A stretch of 64,000 nt of DNA from Trichostrongylus colubriformis (lineage: Eukaryota; Nematoda; Chromadorea; Rhabditida; Trichostrongylidae), in NCBI GenBank assembly GCA_963978905.1, contig OZ022258.1, positions 26,044,716 to 26,108,715 on the forward strand, in the 5' to 3' direction. Below the pieces are notes generated by a model. The model searched no databases and had not been told where the DNA came from. It saw only the letters and a program-made list of their open reading frames with translations. The translations under genes and the position numbers were made by a program. Shown one piece after another: positions 46,101-49,515 of the stretch (position 1 is its first letter; every line of letters begins with the position of its first letter).

Positions 46101-47097
46101 GCATAACAGTAGTTGCTTGATATCCGTAATAGCAGAACGAACAAAAAATGCAATCCCATGCCAGTTCCTTTTTATCTATGGGCTCGTGACCGCTACAAGT
46201 ATCACCTAAATTGAATGCATTCGAGCCTTCTCTCATATAGGCGTCTTTACACTTGGGAAATCTTCGTGCTGCTACAAAGAAGACCACACGGAAATACATG
46301 GAAGTAGCCAAAAGCTTTGCTCGGAGGCATATCATAAATGGCTGTGGGCAAACAGCGCAAGTAAAAAAAAGAGATGATCGAAAATTTCATCTGATTATCG
46401 CGTGGTGTGCCTTTGATTGTGAATAGTGATGAATAGAATGCTTAGGATATACAGGTTGAGCTGTAGATGAGTGGTGCGTTTATGAAAGGAACTATACGAA
46501 ACGGATTGCAATGATATCAGTTGGTCATTATCGGCCATTTACAACTTACATGGTTCCACCGTGTTCTTCGCGCGGTCTGTGGCCCACCTAGTTCATTATA
46601 AACTGCTTGAGCAATCATCATCTACATCTTCCTTTATAAGAGAAGTTTGTGTTTGCAGTTGTAAAGTGCGACCATCTCGAGCCGCCACCCAACGCAGTTC
46701 TTCTTTCACCTCCTCAAGCCCACTATCATCGTGGCGACATAATTCTATTCGGTTGCCTTCCCAACCACATCCTGACTGGTGGTGACTTTGTGGTCTGTAA
46801 AGCAAACGGAAGATGGACCGACATTATCACAAAATGTGGGATGCTTTTTCAAATTCACTACTTACATCCAGACTTGCTTTATATTTTACAGGTGATCCCT
46901 TCTGTCGACATCCGGGCGTTCCCGTACATGGCGCATCCACGTCATCTCCCAAGGACTACTATCTAGTGGGCGAGAAGATCGTCTTCTACTGCCCGTCGCA
47001 CGAGTACAAACTGAATGCTGAAAACGTTCTGGTGTGTGTTGGAGCCGGTAAATGGTCTCGAAGGGTGCCACAGTGTGTGCTCGACAAAAGGAACTAA
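1008..47097 (+). CDS. Large secreted/cell-surface-type protein of about 19 sushi (CCP/SCR) domains, 5' incomplete, 31 exons
   Basis: The gene is spread over 46 kb in 31 exons (each listed separately as E1-E31), summing to 3584 nt, or 1193 residues plus a stop in this window. Each module shows the CCP pattern: four cysteines, a G-x-W before the fourth, and P near the first and last Cys. CCP domains are extracellular disulfide-bonded beads used in protein-protein binding, for example complement regulators and nematode LEV-9. Domains D1-D19 are coded by one exon (D2, D3, D11, D16, D18, D19) or split over two or three. Most domain borders fall in phase 1, and the joins I checked keep frame. No signal peptide, WAP or membrane segment is seen; the start lies upstream of the window, and the protein ends soon after D19 with VLDKRN, so no membrane anchor follows. 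Exact orthology is not assigned. LEV-9 has fewer CCPs and a WAP domain, so this is probably another multi-sushi protein. Most large introns are packed with transposons. Confidence 0.85.
2087..2162 (+). CDS. E2: sushi domain D1, second half
   Basis: The acceptor is AAGTTTCAG and the donor is AAAG|GTGAGA; phase 0 in, phase 1 out. It encodes GLALAKC (third Cys), a Trp in [10 protein letters not shown], and the fourth Cys. Joined to E1 it completes a CCP. Confidence 0.75.
2784..3064. repeat. Foldback (palindromic) element in the E2-E3 intron
   Basis: The left arm begins TTCACAACAATTGAGACTCC and the right arm ends with the complementary GGAGTCTCAATTGTTGTGAA. The arms of about 95 bp pair almost throughout, including the inner AATATTTTTGCTATATTTC block. 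It is probably a small non-autonomous DNA transposon. The remaining intron sequence (2163-2783 and 3065-3791) holds nothing recognised. Confidence 0.75.
3792..3965 (+). CDS. E3: complete sushi domain D2
   Basis: A single phase 1-1 exon of 174 nt. The acceptor is CTTTTAG and the donor is CAGG|GTTAGT. Cysteines lie in [29 protein letters not shown] and PPICQ, a textbook CCP with the Trp in place. Confidence 0.92.
4853..5210 (+). repeat. Two-copy tandem repeat, period about 178 bp
   Basis: A block of about 145 bp starting GAAGATATAGCATAGCTCAG near 4883 recurs near 5061 as GAAGATATGGCATGGTTCAG, with the same order of words (TAGTCATTCGAAA, GGCAACCTAGCAGACCC, CACTTCGAAATTTTCCTCAT). The two copies differ at scattered positions. 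Confidence 0.8.
7405..7590. mobile_element. Two inverted Penelope-like element ends with hammerhead-like sequence
   Basis: The sequence GTTGTTAGGTGGAATATTTA near 7409 recurs inverted near 7560-7583. Both copies end in the same terminal block as the Penelope-like fragment ending near 16735 (CCACCTAACAAC and CGAAACGTCAGGC). On the - strand at 7424-7461 a hammerhead-like fold is visible: GGCCT, then TCGAGGA, then GAAAC-GTC and AGGCC. Confidence 0.6.
7689..7998. mobile_element. 5'-truncated copy of the GGAATCGTCCACGG palindromic MITE family
   Basis: It matches the 3' half of the copies at 27016, 41970, 42731 and 56333 (GGGCGGAGCCTCCGAG, CAGTTCCACCCTCCGTTC, GCATGCGGCC, GATTCCT at the end). The 5' half of the palindrome is missing. 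Confidence 0.75.
8793..8966 (+). CDS. E4: complete sushi domain D3
   Basis: A phase 1-1 exon of 174 nt, the same length as E3. The acceptor is GTTTTACAG and the donor is GAAG|GTAAGC. It shows [32 protein letters not shown] and PKCE. It is separated from E5 by an intron of only 53 bp. Confidence 0.92.
9020..9104 (+). CDS. E5: sushi domain D4, first half
   Basis: The acceptor is ATTTCCAG and the donor is TCAG|GTGAGT; phase 1 in, phase 2 out. It encodes [18 protein letters not shown] and ATVTF up to the residue before the second Cys. The following 4.7-kb intron contains the piggyBac-like element. Confidence 0.88.
10122..11212 (-). pseudogene. Broken piggyBac-like transposase (central and C-terminal parts)
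   Basis: Piecewise reading frames on the - strand match the piggyBac transposase order: [10 protein letters not shown] and [14 protein letters not shown] (11212-10850), [19 protein letters not shown] (10712-10518), then [14 protein letters not shown] and [11 protein letters not shown] (10328-10122). Asp residues at DNW and DLSDQ fit conserved acidic positions of the family. Frame changes between segments and the mariner upstream make this a pseudogene. Confidence 0.8.
11247..12547 (-). mobile_element. mariner copy 1 (bandit-like), nested in the piggyBac-like element
   Basis: The ends are inverted: GGTTGTTGCGAAATTAATTT on the left and the decayed complement AAATTAATTTTGCATTAATC on the right. 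On the - strand, 12451-11894 gives the helix-turn-helix N-terminal half ([34 protein letters not shown]) with TLDEK carrying the first Asp. 11806-11405 gives the C-terminal half ([13 protein letters not shown] with the third Asp). The second Asp is changed to His (LLQHNARPH, codon 11636-11638). Compared with copy 2 it has an extra 'ATTCACCACTGCTGGCC'-type insertion near 11385. It is inactive. Confidence 0.88.
12542..12790 (-). pseudogene. Acidic N-terminal part of the piggyBac-like transposase
   Basis: An open frame of 82 residues beginning [12 protein letters not shown] and rich in Glu/Asp ([17 protein letters not shown]) sits at the 5' end of the piggyBac-like element, as usual for this family. 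The mariner inserted immediately after it separates it from the catalytic part. Confidence 0.6.
13171..13245 (-). tRNA. tRNA-like sequence (tRNA or tRNA-derived repeat), isotype unassigned
   Basis: Read on the - strand, a 75-nt stretch shows a 7-bp acceptor stem (GGTGTCG with CGGCACC, one wobble), an A-box-like AGTGTAATGGATTAG, a 5-bp anticodon stem TATCC/GGATG, a B box GGTTCGAGTCC and a T stem. The anticodon loop CCGGAAA has C at position 33, where U is nearly invariant. It may therefore be a pseudogene or a SINE head. Confidence 0.5.
13380..13430 (+). repeat. AT-rich simple repeat (TTTTTGATATTTTAA)n and poly-T
   Basis: The unit TTTTTGATATTTTAATTT occurs about twice and is followed by a poly-T run. 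It is intronic low-complexity DNA. Confidence 0.6.
13806..13894 (+). CDS. E6: sushi domain D4, second half
   Basis: The acceptor is GTATTTAAG and the donor is TTGG|GTAAGT; phase 2 in, phase 1 out. The AG carried over from E5 completes the codon before Cys2 (RCLETM), followed by AKCLESGQW and MPRCLG. The frame across the intron is only open with this acceptor. Confidence 0.85.
14148..14219 (+). CDS. E7: sushi domain D5, first part
   Basis: The acceptor is TATCTTCAG and the donor is TCAG|GTGAGA; phase 1-1. It encodes [16 protein letters not shown], with the first Cys and the usual 'xxNGxI' turn. Confidence 0.83.
15093..15345 (+). repeat. Left member of a long inverted-repeat pair
   Basis: The sequence around TATCGTCGTCTATCACGACG, TTCACAGGGTCAACGGCCTC and TCTATCAGATAAATATATTA is repeated in reverse complement at 18608-18817. 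The pair brackets 3.3 kb of Penelope-like and BEL/Pao sequence. Confidence 0.8.
16001..16423 (+). pseudogene. GIY-YIG endonuclease domain of a Penelope-like element
   Basis: The domain nicks DNA during retroelement insertion. [11 protein letters not shown] and [11 protein letters not shown] give the GIY-YIG core, here GVIY...YIRE with the second Gly replaced by Arg. Next come [10 protein letters not shown] and [10 protein letters not shown], and Cys pairs upstream in [13 protein letters not shown], the usual Penelope zinc-binding linker. It is a 140-residue open frame. The Arg substitution and missing reverse transcriptase suggest a dead fragment. Confidence 0.75.
16663..16699 (+). ncRNA. Hammerhead-ribozyme-like motif at the Penelope-like terminus
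   Basis: Stem I strands GGCCT and AGGC(A) flank a TTGCGGA core (consensus CUGANGA, two changes), a short AGAC/GGTC stem II, then GAAAC and GTC before the cleavage position. Penelope-like elements are known to carry minimal hammerheads in their terminal repeats. This copy looks degenerate. Confidence 0.45.
16806..18640 (+). pseudogene. Decayed BEL/Pao-type gag-protease
   Basis: Successive + strand frames give a DUF1759-like Gag ([33 protein letters not shown] at 16906-17376; [16 protein letters not shown] at 17400-17580), a zinc-knuckle region ([13 protein letters not shown] near 17700, [13 protein letters not shown] near 17850) and a DUF1758-like aspartic protease start (FFDSGA near 18220, then stop) with [15 protein letters not shown] and LANSKLLG at 18283-18600. 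Several stops and frameshifts are present, and the reverse transcriptase and integrase are missing. Confidence 0.78.
18608..18817 (-). repeat. Right member of the long inverted-repeat pair
   Basis: It is the reverse complement of 15093-15345, with a few differences (e.g. TCCCAAATAACG against CGTTGTCTGAAACG). The right copy abuts the end of the BEL/Pao protease fragment, so it truncates or postdates that element. Confidence 0.8.
19395..19499 (+). CDS. E8: sushi domain D5, second part
   Basis: The acceptor is GTTTGCAG and the donor is CCAT|GTAATA; phase 1-1. It encodes ATVELICDQ (Cys2), MQCHNGTW (Cys3 and Trp) and PICSP (Cys4). The preceding 5.2-kb intron is made of Penelope, BEL/Pao and inverted-repeat sequence. 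Confidence 0.85.
19603..20352. mobile_element. Non-autonomous DNA transposon/foldback (family GGGGGTGCCAAAA), copy 1
   Basis: The left end CAGGGGGTGCCAAAAAAATA is complemented by the right end TATTTTTTTTGCACCCCCTT. An internal block (AGGAGCAAGCTGGGACTCAC) recurs inverted in the copy at 27902-28689. It lies in the E8-E9 intron and has no transposase. Confidence 0.75.
20708..20804 (+). CDS. E9: sushi domain D6, first half
   Basis: The acceptor is CATTCAG and the donor is GGAGG|GTATGG; phase 1 in, phase 2 out. It encodes [14 protein letters not shown] (Cys1) and AKYECNGG (Cys2). The GTATGG donor was chosen over a later GTTTCC because it restores frame with E10. Confidence 0.8.
20805..21507. other. 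Intron E9-E10, unassigned
   Basis: About 700 bp. A - strand frame ([20 protein letters not shown]) reads like decayed coding sequence but I cannot name it. No terminal repeats were seen. Confidence 0.3.
21508..21593 (+). CDS. E10: sushi domain D6, second half
   Basis: The acceptor is CAATTTAG and the donor is CCAA|GTATGT; phase 2 in, phase 1 out. It encodes [12 protein letters not shown] (Cys3), GQW and PLKCLP (Cys4). Confidence 0.8.
21898..22059 (+). CDS. E11: sushi domain D7, first half
   Basis: The acceptor is TTTATTCAG and the donor is GGTG|GTAGGT; phase 1-1. It encodes [16 protein letters not shown] (Cys1) and [14 protein letters not shown] (Cys2). The stretch between Cys1 and Cys2 is longer than average for a CCP. 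Confidence 0.8.
22221..22480 (-). mobile_element. RTE-type non-LTR retrotransposon fragment, - strand
   Basis: The - strand reads [23 protein letters not shown] and [15 protein letters not shown]. This matches, in reverse orientation, the + strand fragment at 22980-23240 and the endonuclease-reverse transcriptase linker of RTE elements. Confidence 0.6.
22935..23270 (+). mobile_element. RTE-type non-LTR retrotransposon fragment, + strand
   Basis: [40 protein letters not shown] and [20 protein letters not shown] form the basic linker between the endonuclease and reverse transcriptase of RTE-clade LINEs. It is inverted relative to 22221-22480 and truncated at both ends. Confidence 0.65.
24511..25351 (-). 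mobile_element. Decayed mariner-like element
   Basis: The ends are inverted: CACCAGAACACTTGTAGGAT on the left and ATCCTACAAGAGTTTCGGTA on the right. Internally, the - strand frame at 25084-24830 ([20 protein letters not shown], then [12 protein letters not shown]) fits the region leading into the second catalytic Asp of mariner transposase. It is heavily mutated. Confidence 0.6.
25442..25582 (+). CDS. E12: end of sushi domain D7 and start of D8
   Basis: The acceptor is CGCTTTCAG and the donor is TTAG|GTTGAG; phase 1-1. [11 protein letters not shown] and RPKC supply Cys3, Trp and Cys4 of D7. The exon then runs on through [14 protein letters not shown] to GGTILL, which looks like the start of another CCP but with Thr where Cys1 is expected. 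Its second half was not found before E13. Confidence 0.78.
27016..27436. mobile_element. Palindromic MITE, family GGAATCGTCCACGG, copy A
   Basis: Starts AAGGAATCGTCCACGGAAAA and ends with the complementary GGACGTTTCCTT. Shared inner words are TTGTATTTGCCTAATG, CCGCATGCAAAG, GGGCGGAGCCTC and CGGAGACGCATTG. About 420 bp, with arms complementary over nearly the full length. Confidence 0.82.
27902..28689. mobile_element. Non-autonomous DNA transposon/foldback (family GGGGGTGCCAAAA), copy 2
   Basis: Ends CAGGGAGTGCCAATAAAAAA and CGGCACCCCCTG. It lies inverted with respect to copy 1 at 19603-20352 (GTGAGTCTCAGCTTGTTCCT against its complement). It contains a long C-rich/G-rich tract at 28258-28327. 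Confidence 0.72.
28258..28327. repeat. CCCCTC-rich / poly-G low-complexity tract
   Basis: A run of CCTCCCCCTCCCC units followed by about 15 G. The strand asymmetry could fold on itself or form non-B DNA. It lies inside a foldback element. Confidence 0.8.
29861..30702 (-). mobile_element. Decayed mariner, second family
   Basis: Ends GGTTGAGTCATT and GACTCAACC are inverted, with TA-rich flanks. On the - strand, [20 protein letters not shown] lies before an internal deletion, then [31 protein letters not shown] (second Asp present) and, after a frameshift, [15 protein letters not shown] (third Asp present), and [19 protein letters not shown]. It differs in sequence and ends from the copies at 11247 and 54728. 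Inactive. Confidence 0.82.
30831..30904 (+). CDS. E13: sushi domain D9, first part
   Basis: The acceptor is GTTTTGAAG and the donor is CACG|GTGAGT; phase 1 in, phase 0 out. It encodes [18 protein letters not shown], with Cys1. The acceptor lacks the usual pyrimidine just before AG. Confidence 0.7.
31023..31042 (+). CDS. E14: 20-nt exon carrying Cys2 of sushi domain D9
   Basis: A very short exon between GCGTGCAG and AA|GTGCGA; phase 0 in, phase 2 out. It encodes CQSPSN and two bases of a Lys codon. It was chosen because it alone supplies Cys2 and corrects the phase between E13 (0) and E15 (2). The alternative upstream acceptor at 31012 runs into a stop. Confidence 0.55.
31093..31184 (+). CDS. 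E15: sushi domain D9, last part
   Basis: The acceptor is ATTTGCAG and the donor is CCAA|GTAAGT; phase 2 in, phase 1 out. It encodes [16 protein letters not shown] (Cys3), NGSW and RECVP (Cys4). Confidence 0.82.
31349..31483 (+). CDS. E16: sushi domain D10, first half
   Basis: The acceptor is CCTCTTCAG and the donor is CAAG|GTAATT; phase 1-1. [16 protein letters not shown] gives Cys1 and [12 protein letters not shown] gives Cys2 and the aromatic turn. Confidence 0.82.
31930..32010 (+). repeat. tRNA-derived (SINE-like) sequence
   Basis: TGGTATAGTGATAGGTAGAC resembles an A box and, about 45 nt on, GGATCGAATCTCGCATCA resembles a B box. There is no good acceptor stem, so this is a tRNA-derived repeat or a decayed tRNA. 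Confidence 0.4.
32315..33234. mobile_element. Long foldback element with TTGGGTCATTCCATAAGTA ends
   Basis: The left end TTGGGTCATTCCATAAGTAG is complemented by CTTATGGAATGACTC on the right. Inner arms also pair (GGCAATTAATTAAAACACTA at 32521 with TAGTGTTTTAATTAATTACT near 33012). About 920 bp with TA-rich flanks. It is probably a Tc1/mariner-derived non-autonomous element. Confidence 0.7.
34093..34155 (+). CDS. E17: sushi domain D10, second half
   Basis: The acceptor is CTTTTCAG and the donor is CCAC|GTCAGT; phase 1-1. GVLECHRG gives Cys3 and GHCAP gives Cys4. The usual Trp is not present ([11 protein letters not shown]). Confidence 0.7.
34264..34422 (+). CDS. E18: complete sushi domain D11
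   Basis: The acceptor is GTTTTTAG and the donor is AATG|GTTGGT; phase 1-1. Cysteines lie in [23 protein letters not shown] and PTCMG. This domain also lacks the canonical Trp. Confidence 0.75.
35017..35144 (+). CDS. E19: sushi domain D12, first half
   Basis: The acceptor is CTTTTAG and the donor is CAAG|GTCGAG; phase 1 in, phase 0 out. [14 protein letters not shown] holds Cys1, and TVFQYK leads into Cys2 in E20. Confidence 0.75.
35337..36285. mobile_element. Foldback element in the E19-E20 intron
   Basis: CTGTCGCTTTACACGGGTGT... near 35337 and AATGACCTTCTCCGCACCCC near 35370 are complementary to 36200-36285 (GGGGTGCAAAGGAGGTCATT, ACACCCGCTTTACACAG). AACTACTTTCTCGCACATGA also pairs. Arms are about 180 bp, separated by about 600 bp of AT-rich sequence. 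The right end lies about 20 bp before the E20 acceptor. Confidence 0.75.
36308..36383 (+). CDS. E20: sushi domain D12, second half
   Basis: The acceptor is AATTCAG and the donor is TGTT|GTAAGT; phase 0 in, phase 1 out. It opens directly on Cys2 ([10 protein letters not shown]), followed by IECVNGEW and LLPC. The intron before it holds a foldback element ending about 20 bp from the acceptor. Confidence 0.82.
36902..37068 (+). CDS. E21: sushi domain D13, first half
   Basis: The acceptor is TCTCTGCAG and the donor is AATG|GTGAGA; phase 1 in, phase 0 out. A Ser/Thr/Val-rich linker of about 20 residues ([16 protein letters not shown]) precedes Cys1 in [12 protein letters not shown], longer than other inter-domain linkers in this protein. 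Confidence 0.75.
37238..37334 (+). CDS. E22: sushi domain D13, second half
   Basis: The acceptor is TTGTTTCAG and the donor is ATTC|GTGAGA; phase 0 in, phase 1 out. [17 protein letters not shown] gives Cys2 and Cys3, RRGKW the Trp, and INCDI Cys4. Confidence 0.85.
37930..38190. repeat. Repeat copy with GACAGACGGACGGACG tail, copy 1 (interrupted)
   Basis: Words CCACAGACCAGCGGAGCGCA, CATACCACACTTGTGCCCAT, CTACAGGTCG and TTTCGTGACAGACGGACGGA recur at 40590-40820 and 44865-45150. Its tail is split by the foldback at 38191-38862 and resumes at 38863 (TATAGTAGGGATT). Possibly the 3' end of an RTE-like LINE or a SINE. Confidence 0.6.
38191..38862. mobile_element. Mariner-type foldback element with TTGGGTAGTCTGAAAAG ends
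   Basis: The left half (TTGGGTAGTCTGAAAAGTCT, CTCCAAACTGCTTTCCAGCA, CCCGGATAACCTTTTTCGGC) is repeated almost perfectly inverted in the right half, ending AGACTACCCAA. TA-rich flanks. It is inserted into the repeat described at 37930-38190. Confidence 0.82.
38992..39090 (+). CDS. E23: sushi domain D14, first half
   Basis: The acceptor is TATTCTAG and the donor is AGAG|GTAACG; phase 1-1. [19 protein letters not shown] gives Cys1. E24 follows after a 61-bp intron. Confidence 0.75.
39152..39289 (+). CDS. E24: sushi domain D14, second half
   Basis: The acceptor is TTAATGCAG and the donor is AACA|GTACGC; phase 1-1. LLIRCVNVG (Cys2), ELVCRDGVW (Cys3 and Trp) and PYCIP (Cys4) are clear. Confidence 0.85.
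39352..39488 (+). CDS. E25: sushi-like domain D15, first half, lacking Cys1
   Basis: The acceptor is TATTTCTAG and the donor is ATGG|GTAGGT; phase 1 in, phase 0 out. [15 protein letters not shown] aligns to a CCP start but has Ser where Cys1 should be. TVTFSCLSP holds Cys2. Confidence 0.72.
39717..39780 (+). CDS. E26: sushi-like domain D15, second half, lacking Cys3
   Basis: The acceptor is CTACCTACAG and the donor is CCAG|GTGAGA; phase 0 in, phase 1 out. It contains one Cys (SSGCREGG), taken as Cys4. This is the least typical exon of the set. Confidence 0.55.
39781..40988. other. 1.2-kb intron E26-E27
   Basis: Includes the repeat at 40590-40820. The - strand frame at 40579-40355 ([31 protein letters not shown]) looks like coding-derived repeat sequence that I cannot assign. 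Confidence 0.35.
40590..40820. repeat. Repeat copy with GACAGACGG tail, copy 2, tail duplicated
   Basis: It shares GTCCCCATCTCCACAGGTC and TTTCGTGACAGACGGAAGG with the copies at 37930 and 44865. The tail unit TCTTTTCATATA...GTACAGGCAGGCG(A/G)AGCGTTCTA occurs twice in tandem. Confidence 0.6.
40989..41168 (+). CDS. E27: complete sushi domain D16
   Basis: The acceptor is TCGATTCAG and the donor is CGCC|GTACGT; phase 1-1. [32 protein letters not shown] and PTCR show all four Cys and the Trp. Confidence 0.92.
41584..41966. mobile_element. Diverged relative of the 540-bp MITE at 44231 and 47875
   Basis: Its - strand frame ([14 protein letters not shown]...[13 protein letters not shown]) follows, residue for residue, the spurious - strand frames of the MITEs at 44231 and 47875. 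This shows common descent at the nucleotide level. The ends are not clearly the same. Confidence 0.5.
41970..42389. mobile_element. Palindromic MITE, family GGAATCGTCCACGG, copy B
   Basis: Begins AAGGAATCGTCCACGAAAAA and ends TTCCGTGACGATTCCTT. Internal words are the same as in copy A, with arms complementary over almost the entire 420 bp. Confidence 0.85.
42731..43158. mobile_element. Palindromic MITE, family GGAATCGTCCACGG, copy C
   Basis: Begins AAGGAATCGCCCACGGAAAA and ends TTCCGTAGACGATTCCTT. It is the best-preserved palindrome of the family: the two halves mirror each other around about 42945 (CGTCCCGTCGTCCGCCG and CGGCGGACGACGGGACG). Confidence 0.88.
43245..43732 (-). other. Two adjacent unassigned - strand reading frames
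   Basis: 43732-43448 (94 codons, starting [18 protein letters not shown]) and 43436-43245 (63 codons, starting [17 protein letters not shown]) are nearly contiguous and free of low complexity. I recognise no family. They lie inside an intron of the sushi gene, so they are probably part of an unidentified mobile element. Confidence 0.3.
44231..44767. mobile_element. 540-bp MITE (ends AGCATTAGGGG), copy 1
   Basis: The left end AAGGGAGCATTAGGGGAAAG is complementary to the right end TTACCCCTAATGCTGTCTT. It shares long words with copy 2 (AAGTCGGAC, GTTGATTCTCGACGCGGA, CTCGGAGGGGCGCTTTTT, GGGATTTCGCCACA). No coding capacity. Confidence 0.85.
44865..45150. repeat. Repeat copy related to 37930-38190, copy 3
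   Basis: Words such as CGGAACATT, GGTCCATG, CATACCACACTTGTCCCCAT and CTCCACAGGTCGTTTTTCAT match the copies at 37930 and 40590. The GACAGACGG tail is lost. Confidence 0.55.
45516..45615 (+). CDS. E28: sushi domain D17, first half
   Basis: The acceptor is GCTTGTAG and the donor is AAAGG|GTATGA; phase 1 in, phase 2 out. [12 protein letters not shown] gives Cys1 and AQFQCAKG gives Cys2. The 4.3-kb intron before it holds several MITEs. Confidence 0.87.
45676..45752 (+). CDS. E29: sushi domain D17, second half
   Basis: The acceptor is CGATTCAG and the donor is ACTA|GTGAGT; phase 2 in, phase 1 out. [12 protein letters not shown] gives Cys3, STW the Trp and PFCT Cys4. The intron before it is 60 bp. 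Confidence 0.87.
45753..46658. other. 900-bp intron E29-E30
   Basis: No recognised element. A - strand frame at 46335-46096 is open for 79 codons but has no family signature. CGCGTGGTGTGCCTTTGA at about 46398 matches the end of the foldback element at 59053-59780. Confidence 0.4.
46659..46835 (+). CDS. E30: complete sushi domain D18
   Basis: The acceptor is TGTTTGCAG. The donor AAAT|GTGGGA was chosen because the last Cys codon is then rebuilt as T|GT with E31. [23 protein letters not shown] and VVCKANGRW are present. Confidence 0.88.
46892..47097 (+). CDS. E31: terminal exon with sushi domain D19 and stop codon
   Basis: The acceptor is [43 protein letters not shown] and PQCVLDKRN end with TAA at 47095-47097. 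There is no C-terminal hydrophobic segment, so the product ends as a soluble CCP chain. Confidence 0.92.
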
Positions 47098-47874
47098 ATG
47101 ATGTTATAATCAAGCCATAACACGTATTATTTCCGTAGTTCAGTTTTATCAATTGTGAGCAGATGGAAAACTGTGATTATTAACCTTTTTCGGCATTCGA
47201 TTACTTGCTGCGTCCGACAGCGATCTGTGTTCCTACTTTATCATTGTTTTAATAGATTTTTTCGGCGATGATATGGCTGTCAAACGGAAAACGATAAAAT
47301 TAAGAATTTTCTTCTTATAGCTTATGCAGCCCAGTGCAACCACAGAAGCTCGCATAATTTCTGTGGCCTCCACAAGATGATAACAGGCTTATTTCTCCAG
47401 AGATGAAGCGCCACGAAAAAAGTCTTTGTGATAACAATTGCTTCTCCTCCCAGACAATATAAGCGCACCACAGTGTGAGAATCTCAGTTTGAAATGCTGT
47501 TTTTGATTTTTTAGACACCTATAGGGGAGATTTCGGAAGACTGTGATTTATAAAAAGCGAAAAAATAGTATGGTGCATAATTCTCGCAACACATGCAACT
47601 TTTTCAGAACGTTGTCACAAAGCAACTAAGTCAAGAAATCTGCTCGATCACTTCATTGGTGTATTGTTGCGAAATTGCTTTTTCACTGGAAGAAACCACG
47701 TTGTAGAGGTGATGAAAAATTTGGTTCTACTGTTTGTTTTAAAGCATTGTTGCTTCCAAGGTACCGAAAAACGAAGGATAAGGATGAATTGCAAGAGATG
47801 AAAACAAGAATCAAATATGTAGGTATAGTGTGCAAACTTCCTTGAAGAAGCATATCACACCGCAATACAAGCTT
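47098..47874. other. Region 3' of the sushi gene
   Basis: Presumably 3' UTR and intergenic DNA. I see no canonical AATAAA close to the stop. AT-rich, no supported coding. Confidence 0.35.
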
Positions 47875-48432
47875 AAAGGCAGCATCAGGGAAAGTCGGAC
47901 GAAAAGTAAAAGAAGTACTGCATATGAAAGTCGAGATGCCTAGTAACAAGACAGTGAAGCAACAACGGATGGAAATAGCCAAAAACCCGAGAGATAGGAG
48001 CCCCTTTCCACTGTTGATTCTCGACGCGGACGACCTGTCCGTCAAGAGGGGAGTAGTCTGATCTAGTTTTCCATTGGCATGTTGCCAAGTAAACACAGGG
48101 GAATGTTTGGAAATACGACAACACCTATTTTTTTTCGAGTGAGTTTTAAGCTAAAACTGCGAAAGCGCGCCGCAAAACCTTCGATCCTGCCGCATATCCT
48201 TGGCCGCTTCCACCCCAGTCAATCGGCAAATACGTCATCGGGAGGCGGGACCAAGAAATCAGATTGAGGCGGGATCAAGTAATCAATAATTCGTTGCGTC
48301 GTTTCTACAGCTCGGAGGGGCGCTTTTTTACCGGGATTTCGCCACATATAGCCTTCCTAGGCCCAGGACTACCATGTGAGTTACTTCTTGTAGGGATTTC
48401 TCCATTACCGCATTACCCCTAATGCTGTCTCT
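47875..48432. mobile_element. 540-bp MITE (ends AGCATTAGGGG), copy 2
   Basis: Same orientation and internal words as 44231-44767, with ends AAAGGCAGCATCAGGG and CCCCTAATGCTGTCTCT. It differs by substitutions and small indels. Confidence 0.85.
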
Positions 48433-48519
48433 AAAACCCCCAACCCTCATCGTTTTCACTCTTGAACGACCTCTACAGGCTGCAGTTGAGTTGAGAGTGG
48501 ACTCCTAACCTGCTTCTCA

Positions 48520-48970
48520 TATGCGCCGTACAATTCATGGCCCCTATCCACTCCTAACTTGCCCGATCCCTCCAGACCCATTCCTAACTTGCCTCCTAAC
48601 TTGCTTCTTGTGTGTTTCGTACACTTTGGTCAGTCCCTACCGAGCCCTTACTTGCGCGACCTCGACAGACCCATTCCTCACCTTCCCGATTTTAAGAACC
48701 GAAGCGAGGACTTACATTTGAGCACCCATCGATTTCGGCGCAAGCCCTGTCTACGGTGGACGGGGTTCGGCTTAGTTCTTATATGTTGGCCCTACCGACT
48801 GCTGACTTGCCCAACCTCTACAGGCCCATCCCTAATTTACCCGATTTTTTTTCGAACAAAGCCACCCAAGCCCGGCCACGTTGGGCGGGGTTAGGCCTAG
48901 TTCTTATGATCTTCGTGCTCGTCGGTCACCCCCACCGACTCCTTACTTGCCCGACCTCTCCACCTCGCAG
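48520..48970. repeat. Imperfect tandem units with CCTAACTTGCCCGACC words
   Basis: Phrases like CACTCCTAACTTGCCCGAT, TTACTTGCGCGACCTCGACA, TGACTTGCCCAACCTCTACA and CTTACTTGCCCGACCTCTCC recur about every 50-150 bp. This suggests a degenerate repeat array of unknown type. Confidence 0.5.
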
Positions 48971-49429
48971 TTGAACTAAGAGTGCATTATGCGACAATGG
49001 ATCACACGAACACACCTTACTTCTGCCTGAACCATTATGTAAGATAGGGACAGACAGACACACACACAAAAACACACCAAACTTCTGGTATACAGGGTGG
49101 CTCCTAATTATTTGCGCGTAGTTTGGCGTAGTTTATTACTAATAATTTCAACAAAAAACAACGCTTATACAATCTGATACAACTTCTATGTGAGCAATGC
49201 CTAGCTATCATTCACAAGAAGATGTTCAAAATGAGCTCCTTTTGCAGCAACACAGGCCTTCAGTCTGTTCTCCACTGTCACCGCGCGACATCACTGTGTG
49301 CCGCAGGAAGATGACGTCGATATCGCCCCACGCCTTCCGCTACATGAATCATCAGCCCCTCACTAAAATGAGATATGCCAATATCCATGATATTGCCAGA
49401 AGTCTAGCAAATCAAACGCTGGATTCGGG

Positions 49430-49515
49430 AGATCATAACTTGCGGAGTAAGCAAAAATGCTTACTCCGCGAGAAAAGATGCAGTCTGAGCCAAGTTATGA
49501 TCTCCCGAATTGGAA
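49430..49515. repeat. Perfect stem-loop inside the TA-flanked transposon
   Basis: ATTCGGGAGATCATAACTTG is followed by the short palindrome CGGAGTAAGCAAAAATGCTT, then by the complement CAAGTTATGATCTCCCGAAT. These are two nested hairpins in the middle of the element. Confidence 0.85.

Noticed and set aside
46096..46335. 79-codon - strand ORF with cysteines
   Set aside because: It lies in an intron of the sushi gene on the opposite strand with no signature and no splice-compatible neighbours.
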